Positions 14,169-21,554 of a DNA stretch of 64,000 bases are shown here, piece by piece; positions within the stretch are counted from its first letter, which is position 1, and each line of letters begins with the position of its first letter. A model generated the notes under the pieces. That model was given only the letters and a program-made list of their open reading frames with translations, made no database searches and was not told where the DNA came from. Origin of the DNA: a virus; the IMG/VR virus record IMGVR_UViG_3300032073_000011, positions 1 to 64,000 of that record, one strand, 5' to 3'. Position numbers and translations under genes: made by a program.

Positions 14169-14717
14169 TTATTTAACTGTCAAGCTTTCATTTAATAATA
14201 CATATATTTCATATAACATATCAAGTTCAGACTTGGTTTTGGATGTATGTAGTACAAAAAGTATAGTTAAAAAATATCTTAATTTCTCTAGGTGTTCATC
14301 ATTTTTCTTATTATAAAAAGATTCATAAAAAAAATGGAAAAAGTAGTCGTAGTGTGTCCCTTCAGTATTAAATACTATATTCTCTTTTTTAAAGTTGTTT
14401 ATAGTTTTTTCCCAACACCAATTAAAGTGTCCTGTAATTTCATCATCAGTTTTTATTACATCAACCCCCAAATACGTATCTTCTACCAAATTATACAACG
14501 AATTTAAATAATCACCGAATAAACTTACTTTAGAAACATTAATATTGTGTGCTTTAACCCATAAATTCATATCTTCACGACTTAGAGGTTGGGTCACGTA
14601 TTTAAAAAATTGTTCTGGTAATAATCTTCTTCTTTCCATATCTTCCATAGTTTTAAAGATAGGTACTGAGATTGTTATAGGGAATAGTGTTATTGTGTTT
14701 TTTTGTTGTAAGACCAC
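14169..14717 (-). CDS. Unknown protein
   Basis: 182 residues with TLFPITISVPIFKTMEDMER at the start, several Trp/Phe/His clusters (HYDYFFHFFYESFYN) and a helical C-terminus. No catalytic motif or membrane segment recognised. Its start lies 28 bases inside the end of the 316-residue gene upstream, so expression is probably linked to the putative virion gene block. Confidence 0.75.
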   Translation of the reverse strand: MVLQQKNTITLFPITISVPIFKTMEDMERRRLLPEQFFKYVTQPLSREDMNLWVKAHNINVSKVSLFGDYLNSLYNLVEDTYLGVDVIKTDDEITGHFNWCWEKTINNFKKENIVFNTEGTHYDYFFHFFYESFYNKKNDEHLEKLRYFLTILFVLHTSKTKSELDMLYEIYVLLNESLTVK

Positions 14718-15640
14718 AATTTTTTCATTGCATCCATATCTTTGTTTACACCCTCTTTTACTTGTTTTACTTTTTGTACATCTGGTGTGTAACCTCGTAA
14801 ATTAGTCATAGAAGCTTTTTGGTCTGCTATTTTTTCTGCTCTTCTTTTTTTAGATTTTAACATTTTTTCACCCAAATCACTTGGTACTACATTACCTAAA
14901 GCTACACCGTCTTTATCTTTTTGTGCATTTCCTGTTTCACTTGAGCCCTCTAAATATTTAGTTAGTCTTTCCATATTTTGATTATTTACATCAAAATCTA
15001 TTAATCCTGGATATGCGAAATCATCAATGAACTCTTGGTCCTCATCATTATTTCTATAATATTGGTATTGGCCGTCCGCGTTTGTTGTTGACATTTCTTG
15101 ATGTGGGAACTCTGGGTTTTCATTACCCTCAAAAGTTTCATACTCTTTAAATTTCTTTTTGGTGTCTTTCATCGCTTTATCATTCTCTGTCTTTGATTTT
15201 TTGACGGCTTTCTCATAAGCGTCATATCCCGGATGTTTTTTAGTACTTACAGCTTCTTCTAATTTATTTTTTAATTTCTTATTCACTAATTTTTTAATTG
15301 TATCGGTAGTAGTTTCGTTTACTTCTTTTTTATCATCCTCAACTTTTTTGATTGGTTTGATAACATTTTTAATCATACCGTCAATTGTATTTTCTAGTAC
15401 CATTTTTTCTGCCATTTCATCAGCAACTGCTTTTAAAGATTCTTCTATAACAGAACTCATAGTTTCGTTACCTACCTCTTCAGTTCTTCCTTTTCTAAAT
15501 TCTTTTCTATCTTCTTCAATTTCTGAAGCTTTAAATTCACCACCTTTATTATCACGAGCTAATGCATGGTTTTCACCAATTCTTTTAACCGCTTTACTAA
15601 TAATTTTTTCTAAATCTGGTTGTTTTGCTAATATTGACAT
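14690..15640 (-). CDS. Large charged protein, possible virion or scaffold component
   Basis: 316 residues dominated by Lys/Glu/Asp helices (EEDRKEFRKGRTEE, KKLVNKKLKNKLEEAVS) with a central acidic stretch (NNDEDQEFIDDFAYPGLIDF). No membrane segment. The highly charged helical composition resembles phage scaffold or head-core proteins, but there is no specific motif. It follows two genes of similar style (15667, 16332). Its C-terminal coding end overlaps the next gene by 28 bases. Assignment is weak. Confidence 0.75.
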   Translation of the reverse strand: MSILAKQPDLEKIISKAVKRIGENHALARDNKGGEFKASEIEEDRKEFRKGRTEEVGNETMSSVIEESLKAVADEMAEKMVLENTIDGMIKNVIKPIKKVEDDKKEVNETTTDTIKKLVNKKLKNKLEEAVSTKKHPGYDAYEKAVKKSKTENDKAMKDTKKKFKEYETFEGNENPEFPHQEMSTTNADGQYQYYRNNDEDQEFIDDFAYPGLIDFDVNNQNMERLTKYLEGSSETGNAQKDKDGVALGNVVPSDLGEKMLKSKKRRAEKIADQKASMTNLRGYTPDVQKVKQVKEGVNKDMDAMKKLWSYNKKTQ

Positions 15641-15654
15641 AATTTCTTTTTATT

Positions 15655-15662
15655 ATAAATAT
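15655..15662 (-). promoter_or_regulatory. Candidate phage promoter element ATATTTAT
   Basis: Minus-strand ATATTTAT, followed by AATAAAAAG, lies 14 bases before the ATG at 15640, in the gap after the 15667 stop. Confidence 0.45.
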
Positions 15663-15666
15663 CTAG

Positions 15667-16332
15667 TTATTCGTATTTACCTCCAGCATTTGAACCCATT
15701 GAATAAATTTTACCTATAGGTGTATTCATTTTAGTTTCTGGTCCTAGTATTGAGGTTATCGGTGATTTATAAATACTTCTTCTTATAATCTCCTCTATTT
15801 CTTTTTTAACTAATTCTTTTATGTAGGTTTTATCTTTACCTGTTTTTTTCGCTACTTCAGTTATTGCCTTTTTAACGATTTTATTATCGGTCAATTCTAA
15901 AGCGTTAATATCTCCTTGGTTACAGTAAGGGAAAGTACTACATTTTTTCTTTACTTTGACGAATTTTCCTCCAGGCCATTGTGTTTTTGCTTTTCCTCTC
16001 CAATTTTTCTCGTCTTTTGCCCACATTTTTGGGGTGGCGTACTGTCCAGAACTTGCAGCTGTGGTTGCTTCATCAAACTCTTCTTTTTTCTTCTTTTTCT
16101 TTTTCTTCGCAAATCTTGGGTCAAACCCCATAGGAGCCATAAAAGCTCCAGCACTTGCTGCTGTAGTAGCTTCATCCATTTCTTCTTCTTTATTTTTTTC
16201 CCATTCTTCGTGAGTCATTTGTGGATGAATTTCTTCACAATCATGGTCTTCATCTAAAATAGCTTTATACCCCATAGGGTCTTTACTAATTGCTTTTTTT
16301 AATGCCTTTTCAAAATTATTTTTTATTCCCAT
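15667..16332 (-). CDS. Putative virion protein with duplicated DEATTAAS motif
   Basis: 221 residues. The motif DEATTAAS(A/S)G occurs twice (about 53-62 and 87-96), separated by a run of nine or more lysines. It is followed by WPGGKFVKVKKKC, PYCNQGDI and a helical C-terminal domain (EIEEIIRRSIYKSPITSILG). Each repeat sits after a hydrophobic-Asp-Glu (MDE, FDE), the kind of site cut by T4-type prohead proteases. A head or internal virion role is therefore plausible. It overlaps its upstream neighbour's stop by one base. Confidence 0.75.
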   Translation of the reverse strand: MGIKNNFEKALKKAISKDPMGYKAILDEDHDCEEIHPQMTHEEWEKNKEEEMDEATTAASAGAFMAPMGFDPRFAKKKKKKKKEEFDEATTAASSGQYATPKMWAKDEKNWRGKAKTQWPGGKFVKVKKKCSTFPYCNQGDINALELTDNKIVKKAITEVAKKTGKDKTYIKELVKKEIEEIIRRSIYKSPITSILGPETKMNTPIGKIYSMGSNAGGKYE

Positions 16333-16574
16333 TATTTTACTCTTTTAATTTCTGATTGCCACATACTACGTCTAAACCAAAATGTTTTATATAGTTCTAA
16401 CATTACCTTACTTACTATATCTACAATTTCTGCCCTAGTGTTTCTCCCTTTTTTAATTTCATCCGCTACAACTTTTTGTACTTCATTTTTAAATTGGGGT
16501 TTATTCATGAAATCTTTTATCTCTTTACGAGCTATTCTTTCAATTTCTCTTTTATCTGTATTAGTTAATGCCAT
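16332..16574 (-). CDS. Small helical protein of the putative virion block
   Basis: 80 residues, helical and basic (NTDKREIERIARKEIKDFMN, DIVSKVMLELYKTFWFRRSM), with no cysteine or membrane segment. It shares a one-base overlap with the 221-residue gene downstream and is preceded by a GTATTTAT element 5 bases before its ATG. This makes it the likely first gene of a short transcript with 15667-16332. Function unknown. Confidence 0.75.
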   Translation of the reverse strand: MALTNTDKREIERIARKEIKDFMNKPQFKNEVQKVVADEIKKGRNTRAEIVDIVSKVMLELYKTFWFRRSMWQSEIKRVK

Positions 16575-16579
16575 ATACT

Positions 16580-16587
16580 ATAAATAC
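16580..16587 (-). promoter_or_regulatory. Candidate phage promoter element GTATTTAT
   Basis: Minus-strand GTATTTAT, then AGTAT, then the ATG at 16574. It overlaps the stop of the preceding gene at 16587. Confidence 0.45.
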
Positions 16588-16961
16588 TACTTAACGTTAG
16601 ATACGACCCAGGAAGCAGTAACAATTGTTGCTGCACCTAAAAAGAAGTGAATCACAGGTTTATTATACCACTTAGGTCTCAATTCTTTTGTCAAATCTAT
16701 GTATAAATCTATTCTTTGATTTAGTAGGTCTGTTTTTTCATTCATGAAAGCTATATGTAAACTGTCTTGGGTATGTAATGTTCTATAATTTGTTATTTGA
16801 GTCTTGAGTAAATTAATCTCTAACTTTTGTAAACTGTCTGTTTGTTCGTATACTTGAAATAGTGAGTCCATTTCAACCACTTCTTTTTCAGTAAAGGTGT
16901 GTGTCTGAGTAAAGGCCCATACTGGTGTAAACAATAATAAGATTAATACTAATTTTTTCAT
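16587..16961 (-). CDS. Exported protein with C-terminal membrane helix, spanin-like
   Basis: 124 residues. An N-terminal signal-type segment (KKLVLILLLFTPVWAFTQT) is followed by about 75 residues of helical, coiled-coil-like sequence. A C-terminal membrane helix (VIHFFLGAATIVTASWVV) closes the protein. Signal, coil and C-terminal anchor resemble a unimolecular spanin, except that the lipobox cysteine is missing. The next gene is a membrane-anchored lysine-rich coil and an amidase-like gene lies close by, so a lysis cassette is conceivable. Uncertain. Confidence 0.75.
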   Translation of the reverse strand: MKKLVLILLLFTPVWAFTQTHTFTEKEVVEMDSLFQVYEQTDSLQKLEINLLKTQITNYRTLHTQDSLHIAFMNEKTDLLNQRIDLYIDLTKELRPKWYNKPVIHFFLGAATIVTASWVVSNVK

Positions 16962-16962
16962 A

Positions 16963-17280
16963 TTAATTACTTTTTTTAAGTCTATTTTTTAGAGAGTTGG
17001 TTGCCTGTTTTCCTGTTTTCTTTTTTACTTTAGGTTTTTTTGTTTTAAGTTCTTTTAATTCCTTATCTACATCAGCAATTTTTTTCTTCGTAACTTTCTT
17101 TTTCTTTTTTACGTTTTCTATTTTTTTATCAACTTCTTTTGTTTTCTTATCATTAGATTTAATATTCTTTTTAATCTTTTTAACTTTTTTACTGCTATTT
17201 GCATTCATCATCCATACAAGACCAATAAAGAATCCTATAATTCCGACTACCCATTTCCATGATTTTTTTAAAAATTCCAT
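16963..17280 (-). CDS. Membrane-anchored lysine-rich coiled-coil protein
   Basis: 105 residues. An N-terminal membrane helix (WVVGIIGFFIGLVWMM, about 11-27) leads into a strikingly lysine-rich coil (VKKIKKNIKSNDKKTKEVDK, then KKKKKVTKKKIADVDKEL). About a third of the residues are lysine. The layout suits an inner-membrane spanin-type or phage holin-accessory protein, or a membrane-tethered nucleic-acid binder. It lies 1-2 bases from its neighbours on both sides. Confidence 0.75.
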   Translation of the reverse strand: MEFLKKSWKWVVGIIGFFIGLVWMMNANSSKKVKKIKKNIKSNDKKTKEVDKKIENVKKKKKVTKKKIADVDKELKELKTKKPKVKKKTGKQATNSLKNRLKKSN

Positions 17281-17281
17281 A

Positions 17282-17821
17282 CTACTCGTTTTCTTCTTCC
17301 ATTTTTTTAGTTGATTTTCTATCAGCTAGTACAGCTGCCCATTTTGCAGAAAATATCTGATAATAATCTTTTAACTTATTAAGCATCTCTAATGCTTCAC
17401 TATCTATTTTAACCATACTTCCAGTTATGTATACACCATTTTCTTCCCCAACACTATAAAAGAATTCAGTATCAAATTTAACTAATACACCGGACCATTC
17501 CACATTATTACTATAAATATTTAATGAGTTATAATCTACTAAATCAGAAACCTGTTCTGTGAAATCATCCATTGTCTCTTGGTATACGTTTTTTTCTTCG
17601 TCTGTTAGGGTGATGTCTGGAGTTGTATACCCATGAACAATAATTTTACCACTAGACACATCATATTCTTTAGTTTTTTCTTCTTCCCTATCTAAAGTAA
17701 TATCTTCAATGTCTGTAACTTGTTCCGTTAATCTTCTAGATTTATTTAATAAAGATTTCATTTCGTCGTACCTACTATTAGTGTACTCGTTATAATCTTT
17801 TATGTTATTTATTTTTTTCAT
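17282..17821 (-). CDS. Unknown protein in putative lysis/virion block
   Basis: 179 residues, acidic. It opens with a helical segment ending SLLNKSRRLTEQ, then strand-rich sequence (SGKIIVHGYTTPDITLTDEE, WSGVLVKFDTEFFYSVGEEN) and a C-terminal helix. The Leu-Thr-Glu-Gln near residue 32 resembles the end of the tag on the lysozyme, but the first residues differ. Its start overlaps the stop of the amidase-like gene by 4 bases. Function unknown. Confidence 0.75.
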   Translation of the reverse strand: MKKINNIKDYNEYTNSRYDEMKSLLNKSRRLTEQVTDIEDITLDREEEKTKEYDVSSGKIIVHGYTTPDITLTDEEKNVYQETMDDFTEQVSDLVDYNSLNIYSNNVEWSGVLVKFDTEFFYSVGEENGVYITGSMVKIDSEALEMLNKLKDYYQIFSAKWAAVLADRKSTKKMEEENE

Positions 17822-18372
17822 AATATTTCAAAATTAAATGATGGGTTTATGTCGGTCCAATATTCATTATAATTACTTCTAGATACTATACCTTTAAAGT
17901 TTTCTATACCATCAACTAAGACATTATGTCCTATAAACTCATTAGGTATGTTTTTATTTTTACATATCTTATCTATTAGTTTTTTAGTTGTTTCTATTTG
18001 TTTATCAGTATATTTGTCCCAAAATAATTTATTTCTCCACTTTTTAGAGAATGTCTTACTACTATAAATATCCCCTAACCAATCAACATACTTACCATCC
18101 GTACTTCTTCTCTTTAACCAACCTCTATTTTCTAAACATACCACAATAACACCATCTTCTCTATAACCATAAAGGTAATGTTTGGATACATCTTTGTGTG
18201 TGGGTGTGTGTATTTTACCTTTTTTATCTATTATGTAGTTAGGTATTTTTTCGTAGTTACCATTATTTCTAAACTTTAGTGCGTTTAGATAATTTTTAAT
18301 GTCTCTATTAGTATTACATAACAGTATTTGATTTACATTATCTTCCCTTATATCTAAGTGTTTTGTTGTCAT
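17818..18372 (-). CDS. Possible amidase-fold protein
   Basis: 184 residues. The order of segments resembles N-acetylmuramoyl-L-alanine amidase/PGRP domains: IPNYIIDKKGKIH (edge strand), DGVIVVCLENRGWL (central strand), a helix with TDKQIETTKKLIDKICKNK, then FIGHNVLVDG and a final INPSFNFEIL. The early zinc ligand His expected before YIID is absent (PNYIID), so it may be inactive, use another metal site, or be a mere fold relative. It overlaps the 445-residue membrane gene by 35 bases. Confidence 0.5.
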   Translation of the reverse strand: MTTKHLDIREDNVNQILLCNTNRDIKNYLNALKFRNNGNYEKIPNYIIDKKGKIHTPTHKDVSKHYLYGYREDGVIVVCLENRGWLKRRSTDGKYVDWLGDIYSSKTFSKKWRNKLFWDKYTDKQIETTKKLIDKICKNKNIPNEFIGHNVLVDGIENFKGIVSRSNYNEYWTDINPSFNFEIL

Positions 18373-19675
18373 CTTGCTGTTCTTTTTTACTAATGTTAAG
18401 TGCTTCTGCTAATTTTTCAAGGTCTTCTTCTGTAGGATTTATAGGACTTATCTCCTCCAGTGTCTCTTTTTTACCCACTTCTTTACTTAATTCTATTAGT
18501 TCTTCTTCTTCTAAATCTTCATTAGATTTAATAACTCTAACATCTTTTGTGTTGTCAACTATTAATGTTTGTGTTGTATCTGTTAACCTATCTAATGAAA
18601 TGTCCGTCTCATCGTAATGTAAACCGTCATTACCGTTTTGACCTATAATATTCATTCTTTGTTCATCTATGTCTACTACGTCTTCTTGTGTATCGTGTAA
18701 ATAATTTTCTAAATCTTCAAAGTATTGTTCATCTAAAAGTTCTTGGTCGAATAATTCTTTGTCTTTCGTTTCATCTTTTTTATCTTCTCTAACAAGAGCT
18801 TCGGATACTTCTTCCATGGTATATGGGGTGTTGAATTCTAAACCGTCTGGTTTTGACATTTTAACCTCATTTTTAGGTCTTATTTGGGCAAACGCAAAAT
18901 TAGCGGCTACAACCAATGCAATTGCTAATGGGTCGAACACAAATATAATTAACAATAAAAACCAATTAACCACTTCATTCATCGGTTTACCTGTGGTTTC
19001 CGCCAAATATTTTAAAGGCCCTAATTCTCTTTCGGCTTCATTACTTACTTCTTTATCTAATAATAATATATCAGTAGATGATATAGAATCTAGAACAGCT
19101 TCCAATTTTACATTTACATCATTCCTATCAACAATTGTTAATTCCAATTCTTTTTGTAAAGCTCTTCTTGTAGAACTGGATGTTGTTGTAATTACTTGTT
19201 CCGCTTCTTTATCATAATAAGATACGGATGCAGGATTAGATAGTGATACTCTTAAATCCGATATTGTTTTATTGAGTTGGGTTTTCTCAATTGTTAAATC
19301 TGTTTTTTGTTCTTCAAACCTAATTTGTTTTTGATTTATTATTGCTAAAGATTTGTCTAGGAGTTCGGATTTAGTGGCGGTTTCTTGGTAAGCACCTGAT
19401 AAGAACCCGTATATTCCACCACTGGTAATTAAAATTAGTATAAAACACGCTAATGAAAGATATATTTTTAATGCTCTATTAATTGTGTCCCAGTATTGGT
19501 ATAGTAAAGAGGCGACTACCAGTTTCGCAAATTCTAATGAACCGGCCATTATTATTACTTGGGTGGAGGCTCCCGCAAACAATTTACTCAATCCAAACAC
19601 CGAATAAAATGCTGCAGAACCAGATACTGCCAATGCAGATAACGCAATTAATAAAGGAAAAAGTCTTTTTTTCAT
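18338..19675 (-). CDS. Large multi-span membrane protein with coiled coil
   Basis: 445 residues. There are three or so N-terminal membrane segments (PLLIALSALAVSGSAAFYSV, VIIMAGSLEFAKLVVASLLY, IYLSLACFILILITSGGIYG), then about 120 residues of coiled coil. A fourth membrane segment (WFLLLIIFVFDPLAIALVVA) follows, and the long C-terminal tail is acidic (EELIELSKEVGKKETLEEIS). Proteins of this layout occur in large T4-like phages without known function. It might remodel the host membrane. An ATATTTAT element precedes it. Its last 35 bases overlap the amidase-like gene. Confidence 0.85.
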   Translation of the reverse strand: MKKRLFPLLIALSALAVSGSAAFYSVFGLSKLFAGASTQVIIMAGSLEFAKLVVASLLYQYWDTINRALKIYLSLACFILILITSGGIYGFLSGAYQETATKSELLDKSLAIINQKQIRFEEQKTDLTIEKTQLNKTISDLRVSLSNPASVSYYDKEAEQVITTTSSSTRRALQKELELTIVDRNDVNVKLEAVLDSISSTDILLLDKEVSNEAERELGPLKYLAETTGKPMNEVVNWFLLLIIFVFDPLAIALVVAANFAFAQIRPKNEVKMSKPDGLEFNTPYTMEEVSEALVREDKKDETKDKELFDQELLDEQYFEDLENYLHDTQEDVVDIDEQRMNIIGQNGNDGLHYDETDISLDRLTDTTQTLIVDNTKDVRVIKSNEDLEEEELIELSKEVGKKETLEEISPINPTEEDLEKLAEALNISKKEQQDDNKTLRYKGR

Positions 19676-19689
19676 TTTTATCTTTATTG

Positions 19690-19697
19690 ATAAATAT
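19690..19697 (-). promoter_or_regulatory. Candidate phage promoter element ATATTTAT
   Basis: Minus-strand ATATTTAT lies 14 bases before the 19675 ATG, immediately after the sigma factor stop, followed by CAATAAAG. Confidence 0.45.
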
Positions 19698-20494
19698 TAA
19701 TCAGCTAGGTATTCTAACAGTTGGTAACTATCATTTCTTAACTTTCTTAGTACTTTTTCTTTAATTTGTCTAACTCTTTCCTTAGTAAGACTTAGTCCGT
19801 CACCAATTTCTTGTAAAGTCATAGGTGTCCCACATAACCCATAATAATCTATAATAATGTTTCTTTCTCTCTCATCTAATGAAGACATAAGTTTATAGAG
19901 TTCATCTTTTAAATTAACTTCATCAGCAAAAATGTCTTCTGGATTTTCAGCGTCTGGATTTGCCAGTATATCTATTAAGGTATCCCCCTCTTCATTTATT
20001 GGTCTATCATAATTTATAGTAACTGGTAACATAGCTAGTTTACTATTCCATTTTTCTATTTCTTGGCTAACTTTTTTCTTTTCTCTTTGTAACTCTTGAA
20101 TTATGTTTACTGGTAGTCTTATTGTTCTCGCATTTTCATTAAGACATTGCAATATAGATTGTTTTACCCACCACACAGCGTAAGAGATAAATCTAAATCC
20201 TTTGTTCCAATCAAAGTTTTTTATAGCTTTAAGTAACCCATAGTTACCCTCCGCTATTAAATCTGATAGTTCAACACCTTGTCCTTGGTAATCTTTGGCT
20301 ACACTAATAACAAATCTTAGATTACCTTCCAATAATTCTAAATGTACTTCTTCCCTCACTTCTATAGGTGTTTTTTTATCTAACATTAGTTTAGCTAGCT
20401 CTTTTTCTCTAGCTGGTGTAAGTACTTTTCTTTTTCTCACATCTTTTAAATAATGTGATATTTCTGCCTGATTTATAAATGTATTTTTTGCCAT
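19697..20494 (-). CDS. RNA polymerase sigma factor, sigma-70 (RpoD/RpoH-like)
   Basis: 265 residues with sigma regions 1.2 to 4 but no region 1.1. Region 1.2 is HYLKDVRKRKVLTPAREKEL. Region 2 has LLEGNLRFVISVAKDYQGQG, LSDLIAEGNYGLLKAIKNFD and FRFISYAVWWVKQSILQ. The linker TLIDILANPDAENPE is like that of Bacteroidota RpoD. Region 4 has MTLQEIGDGLSLTKERVRQI for -35 box contact. It probably redirects host RNA polymerase to phage promoters, in place of T4 gp55. It has a good host-type promoter about 90 bases upstream. The candidate target is the (A/G)TATTTAT class. Confidence 0.93.
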   Translation of the reverse strand: MAKNTFINQAEISHYLKDVRKRKVLTPAREKELAKLMLDKKTPIEVREEVHLELLEGNLRFVISVAKDYQGQGVELSDLIAEGNYGLLKAIKNFDWNKGFRFISYAVWWVKQSILQCLNENARTIRLPVNIIQELQREKKKVSQEIEKWNSKLAMLPVTINYDRPINEEGDTLIDILANPDAENPEDIFADEVNLKDELYKLMSSLDERERNIIIDYYGLCGTPMTLQEIGDGLSLTKERVRQIKEKVLRKLRNDSYQLLEYLAD

Positions 20495-20550
20495 TATATT
20501 AATTTTTATTAGTTACTCTGTTATAGTACAATAAGCGTACCAAAGAATAT

Positions 20551-20571
20551 TGACTGACTTTTTGTCAGTTA
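20551..20571 (-). other. Hairpin in the sigma-gene leader
   Basis: TGACTGAC and GTCAGTTA pair (8 bp with one G-T) around a loop of five T/A. The hairpin is between the promoter at 20585-20615 and the sigma ATG at 20494, so it would form in the untranslated leader. No T-run follows on the minus strand, so a terminator is unlikely; it could affect stability or protein binding. Confidence 0.4.
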
Positions 20572-20584
20572 TATTATATGAGTA

Positions 20585-20615
20585 CAAATATAAAAAATTA
20601 ATTTGTTTCCGACAA
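20585..20615 (-). promoter_or_regulatory. Bacteroidota-type promoter of the sigma gene
   Basis: The minus strand carries TTG (20615-20613), 20 bases, then TATATTTG (20592-20585), matching the Bacteroidota -33 TTG / -7 TAnnTTTG layout with the expected spacing. Transcription would run into the sigma gene with an ~85-base leader. This is the best promoter match in the window. Confidence 0.6.
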
Positions 20616-20626
20616 GATTTTGTTGG
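20609..20626 (-). terminator. Weak terminator-like hairpin after the redoxin gene
   Basis: CCAACAA and TTGTCGG pair (7 bp, one G-T) with a 4-base loop, 6 bases after the redoxin stop; the T-rich stretch follows about 11 bases further on. The promoter -33 TTG lies within the stem. A weak or partial terminator at best. Confidence 0.35.
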
Positions 20627-20632
20627 ATTATT

Positions 20633-20977
20633 TTATATACAGTAGTTTTCTTTAACTATTTGGAGTGCATCTTCTGCGTTTTCAAACCCTCCGGTTAAAC
20701 TCCATACCATTCTTTTACCTTCTATACTATCTATAACCATTACAGGTGTGAATTTAACATTATTTGGGTACTCTCTTGATAAGTCTACAAAATCCCAACG
20801 ATTATCCGCTTTTTCTTTATCCCAATTCTCTGTGTTGGTTCTGTCCGATGCGTGAGTTATAGATTTATTTTCAAAAGGTATTTTTTCCTCTGTTAATTTT
20901 TCTTTTAACTCTAGACAATCTGGACATGCATCTTCTGTGTAAATTGTTAATTTATAATTATCAGTATCTAATTTCAT
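20633..20977 (-). CDS. Glutaredoxin-like thiol redox protein
   Basis: 114 residues, thioredoxin fold of glutaredoxin type. YKLTIYTEDACPDCLELKEK holds the active CPDC (Cys18, Cys21). A cis-proline in KFTPVMVIDS and a GGFENAEDALQIV C-terminus match the fold. An insertion of about 20 residues (HASDRTNTENWDKEKADNRW) separates the halves. Likely a reductant for phage or host ribonucleotide reductase, or a disulfide exchanger relevant to the cysteine-rich virion proteins. Confidence 0.85.
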   Translation of the reverse strand: MKLDTDNYKLTIYTEDACPDCLELKEKLTEEKIPFENKSITHASDRTNTENWDKEKADNRWDFVDLSREYPNNVKFTPVMVIDSIEGKRMVWSLTGGFENAEDALQIVKENYCI

Positions 20978-20983
20978 TTTTTT

Positions 20984-21541
20984 TTACTTATTAAATTTAT
21001 TTAAAAATTCCTTCTCTTCATTGGTTAGACTATCTATACCTTCATCTAGTATTTTATCCAATAGTCCATCAATGGTCATAGGAATTAACTTTGTTTCTTT
21101 AAAACTACTAATTTTTTGATTTTTGTCAATATTTTTTTTTAATTTTTTTACTCTGTCGTTAACTATAGATTTTAGTTGTTGAGTTAGTATCTCGGCAACC
21201 TTCGGGTCTATGTGTTTATATTTTCGTTTACTTCTCCCAAATAAATGATTTTTTAAATTTTCATCCAACCTATAAGATAGTTTTCTAGGCTTTGGCATAA
21301 GAAATAGTGTGTTAATGAAGGGTGAAAGAAATTCTTTTAATATCTCATCTATTTCTTCAAAAGATAATCTAGATTTTACACACATTATTATTACGTGGTC
21401 TCCAGTGATGAAAGTAAATTCTTCTTCAGTAACTATAGTTTCCATAACATCTCTAATGTTATTGACCACCTCAGCATTTTTTTCAATCATACTCCAATTA
21501 CCGAACATAAATAAAAGATATTGTTTAACTCTTGGTCCCAT
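20984..21541 (-). CDS. Unknown protein between gp46 and redoxin
   Basis: 185 residues. The N-terminal half is alpha/beta (KQYLLFMFGNWSMIEKNAEV, FITGDHVIIMCVKSRLSFEE, FINTLFLMPKPRKLSYRLDE). A basic central helix follows, and the C-terminal segment LTNEEKEFLNKF looks like a recognition tail. A GTATTTAT-type element precedes it. No family is recognised; its place beside the recombination exonuclease suggests a DNA-related role at most. Confidence 0.75.
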   Translation of the reverse strand: MGPRVKQYLLFMFGNWSMIEKNAEVVNNIRDVMETIVTEEEFTFITGDHVIIMCVKSRLSFEEIDEILKEFLSPFINTLFLMPKPRKLSYRLDENLKNHLFGRSKRKYKHIDPKVAEILTQQLKSIVNDRVKKLKKNIDKNQKISSFKETKLIPMTIDGLLDKILDEGIDSLTNEEKEFLNKFNK

Positions 21542-21546
21542 ACTAT

Positions 21547-21554
21547 ATAAATAT
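21547..21554 (-). promoter_or_regulatory. Candidate phage promoter element ATATTTAT
   Basis: Minus-strand ATATTTAT, then ATAGT, then the ATG at 21541, in the 13-base gap after the gp46 stop. Confidence 0.45.
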
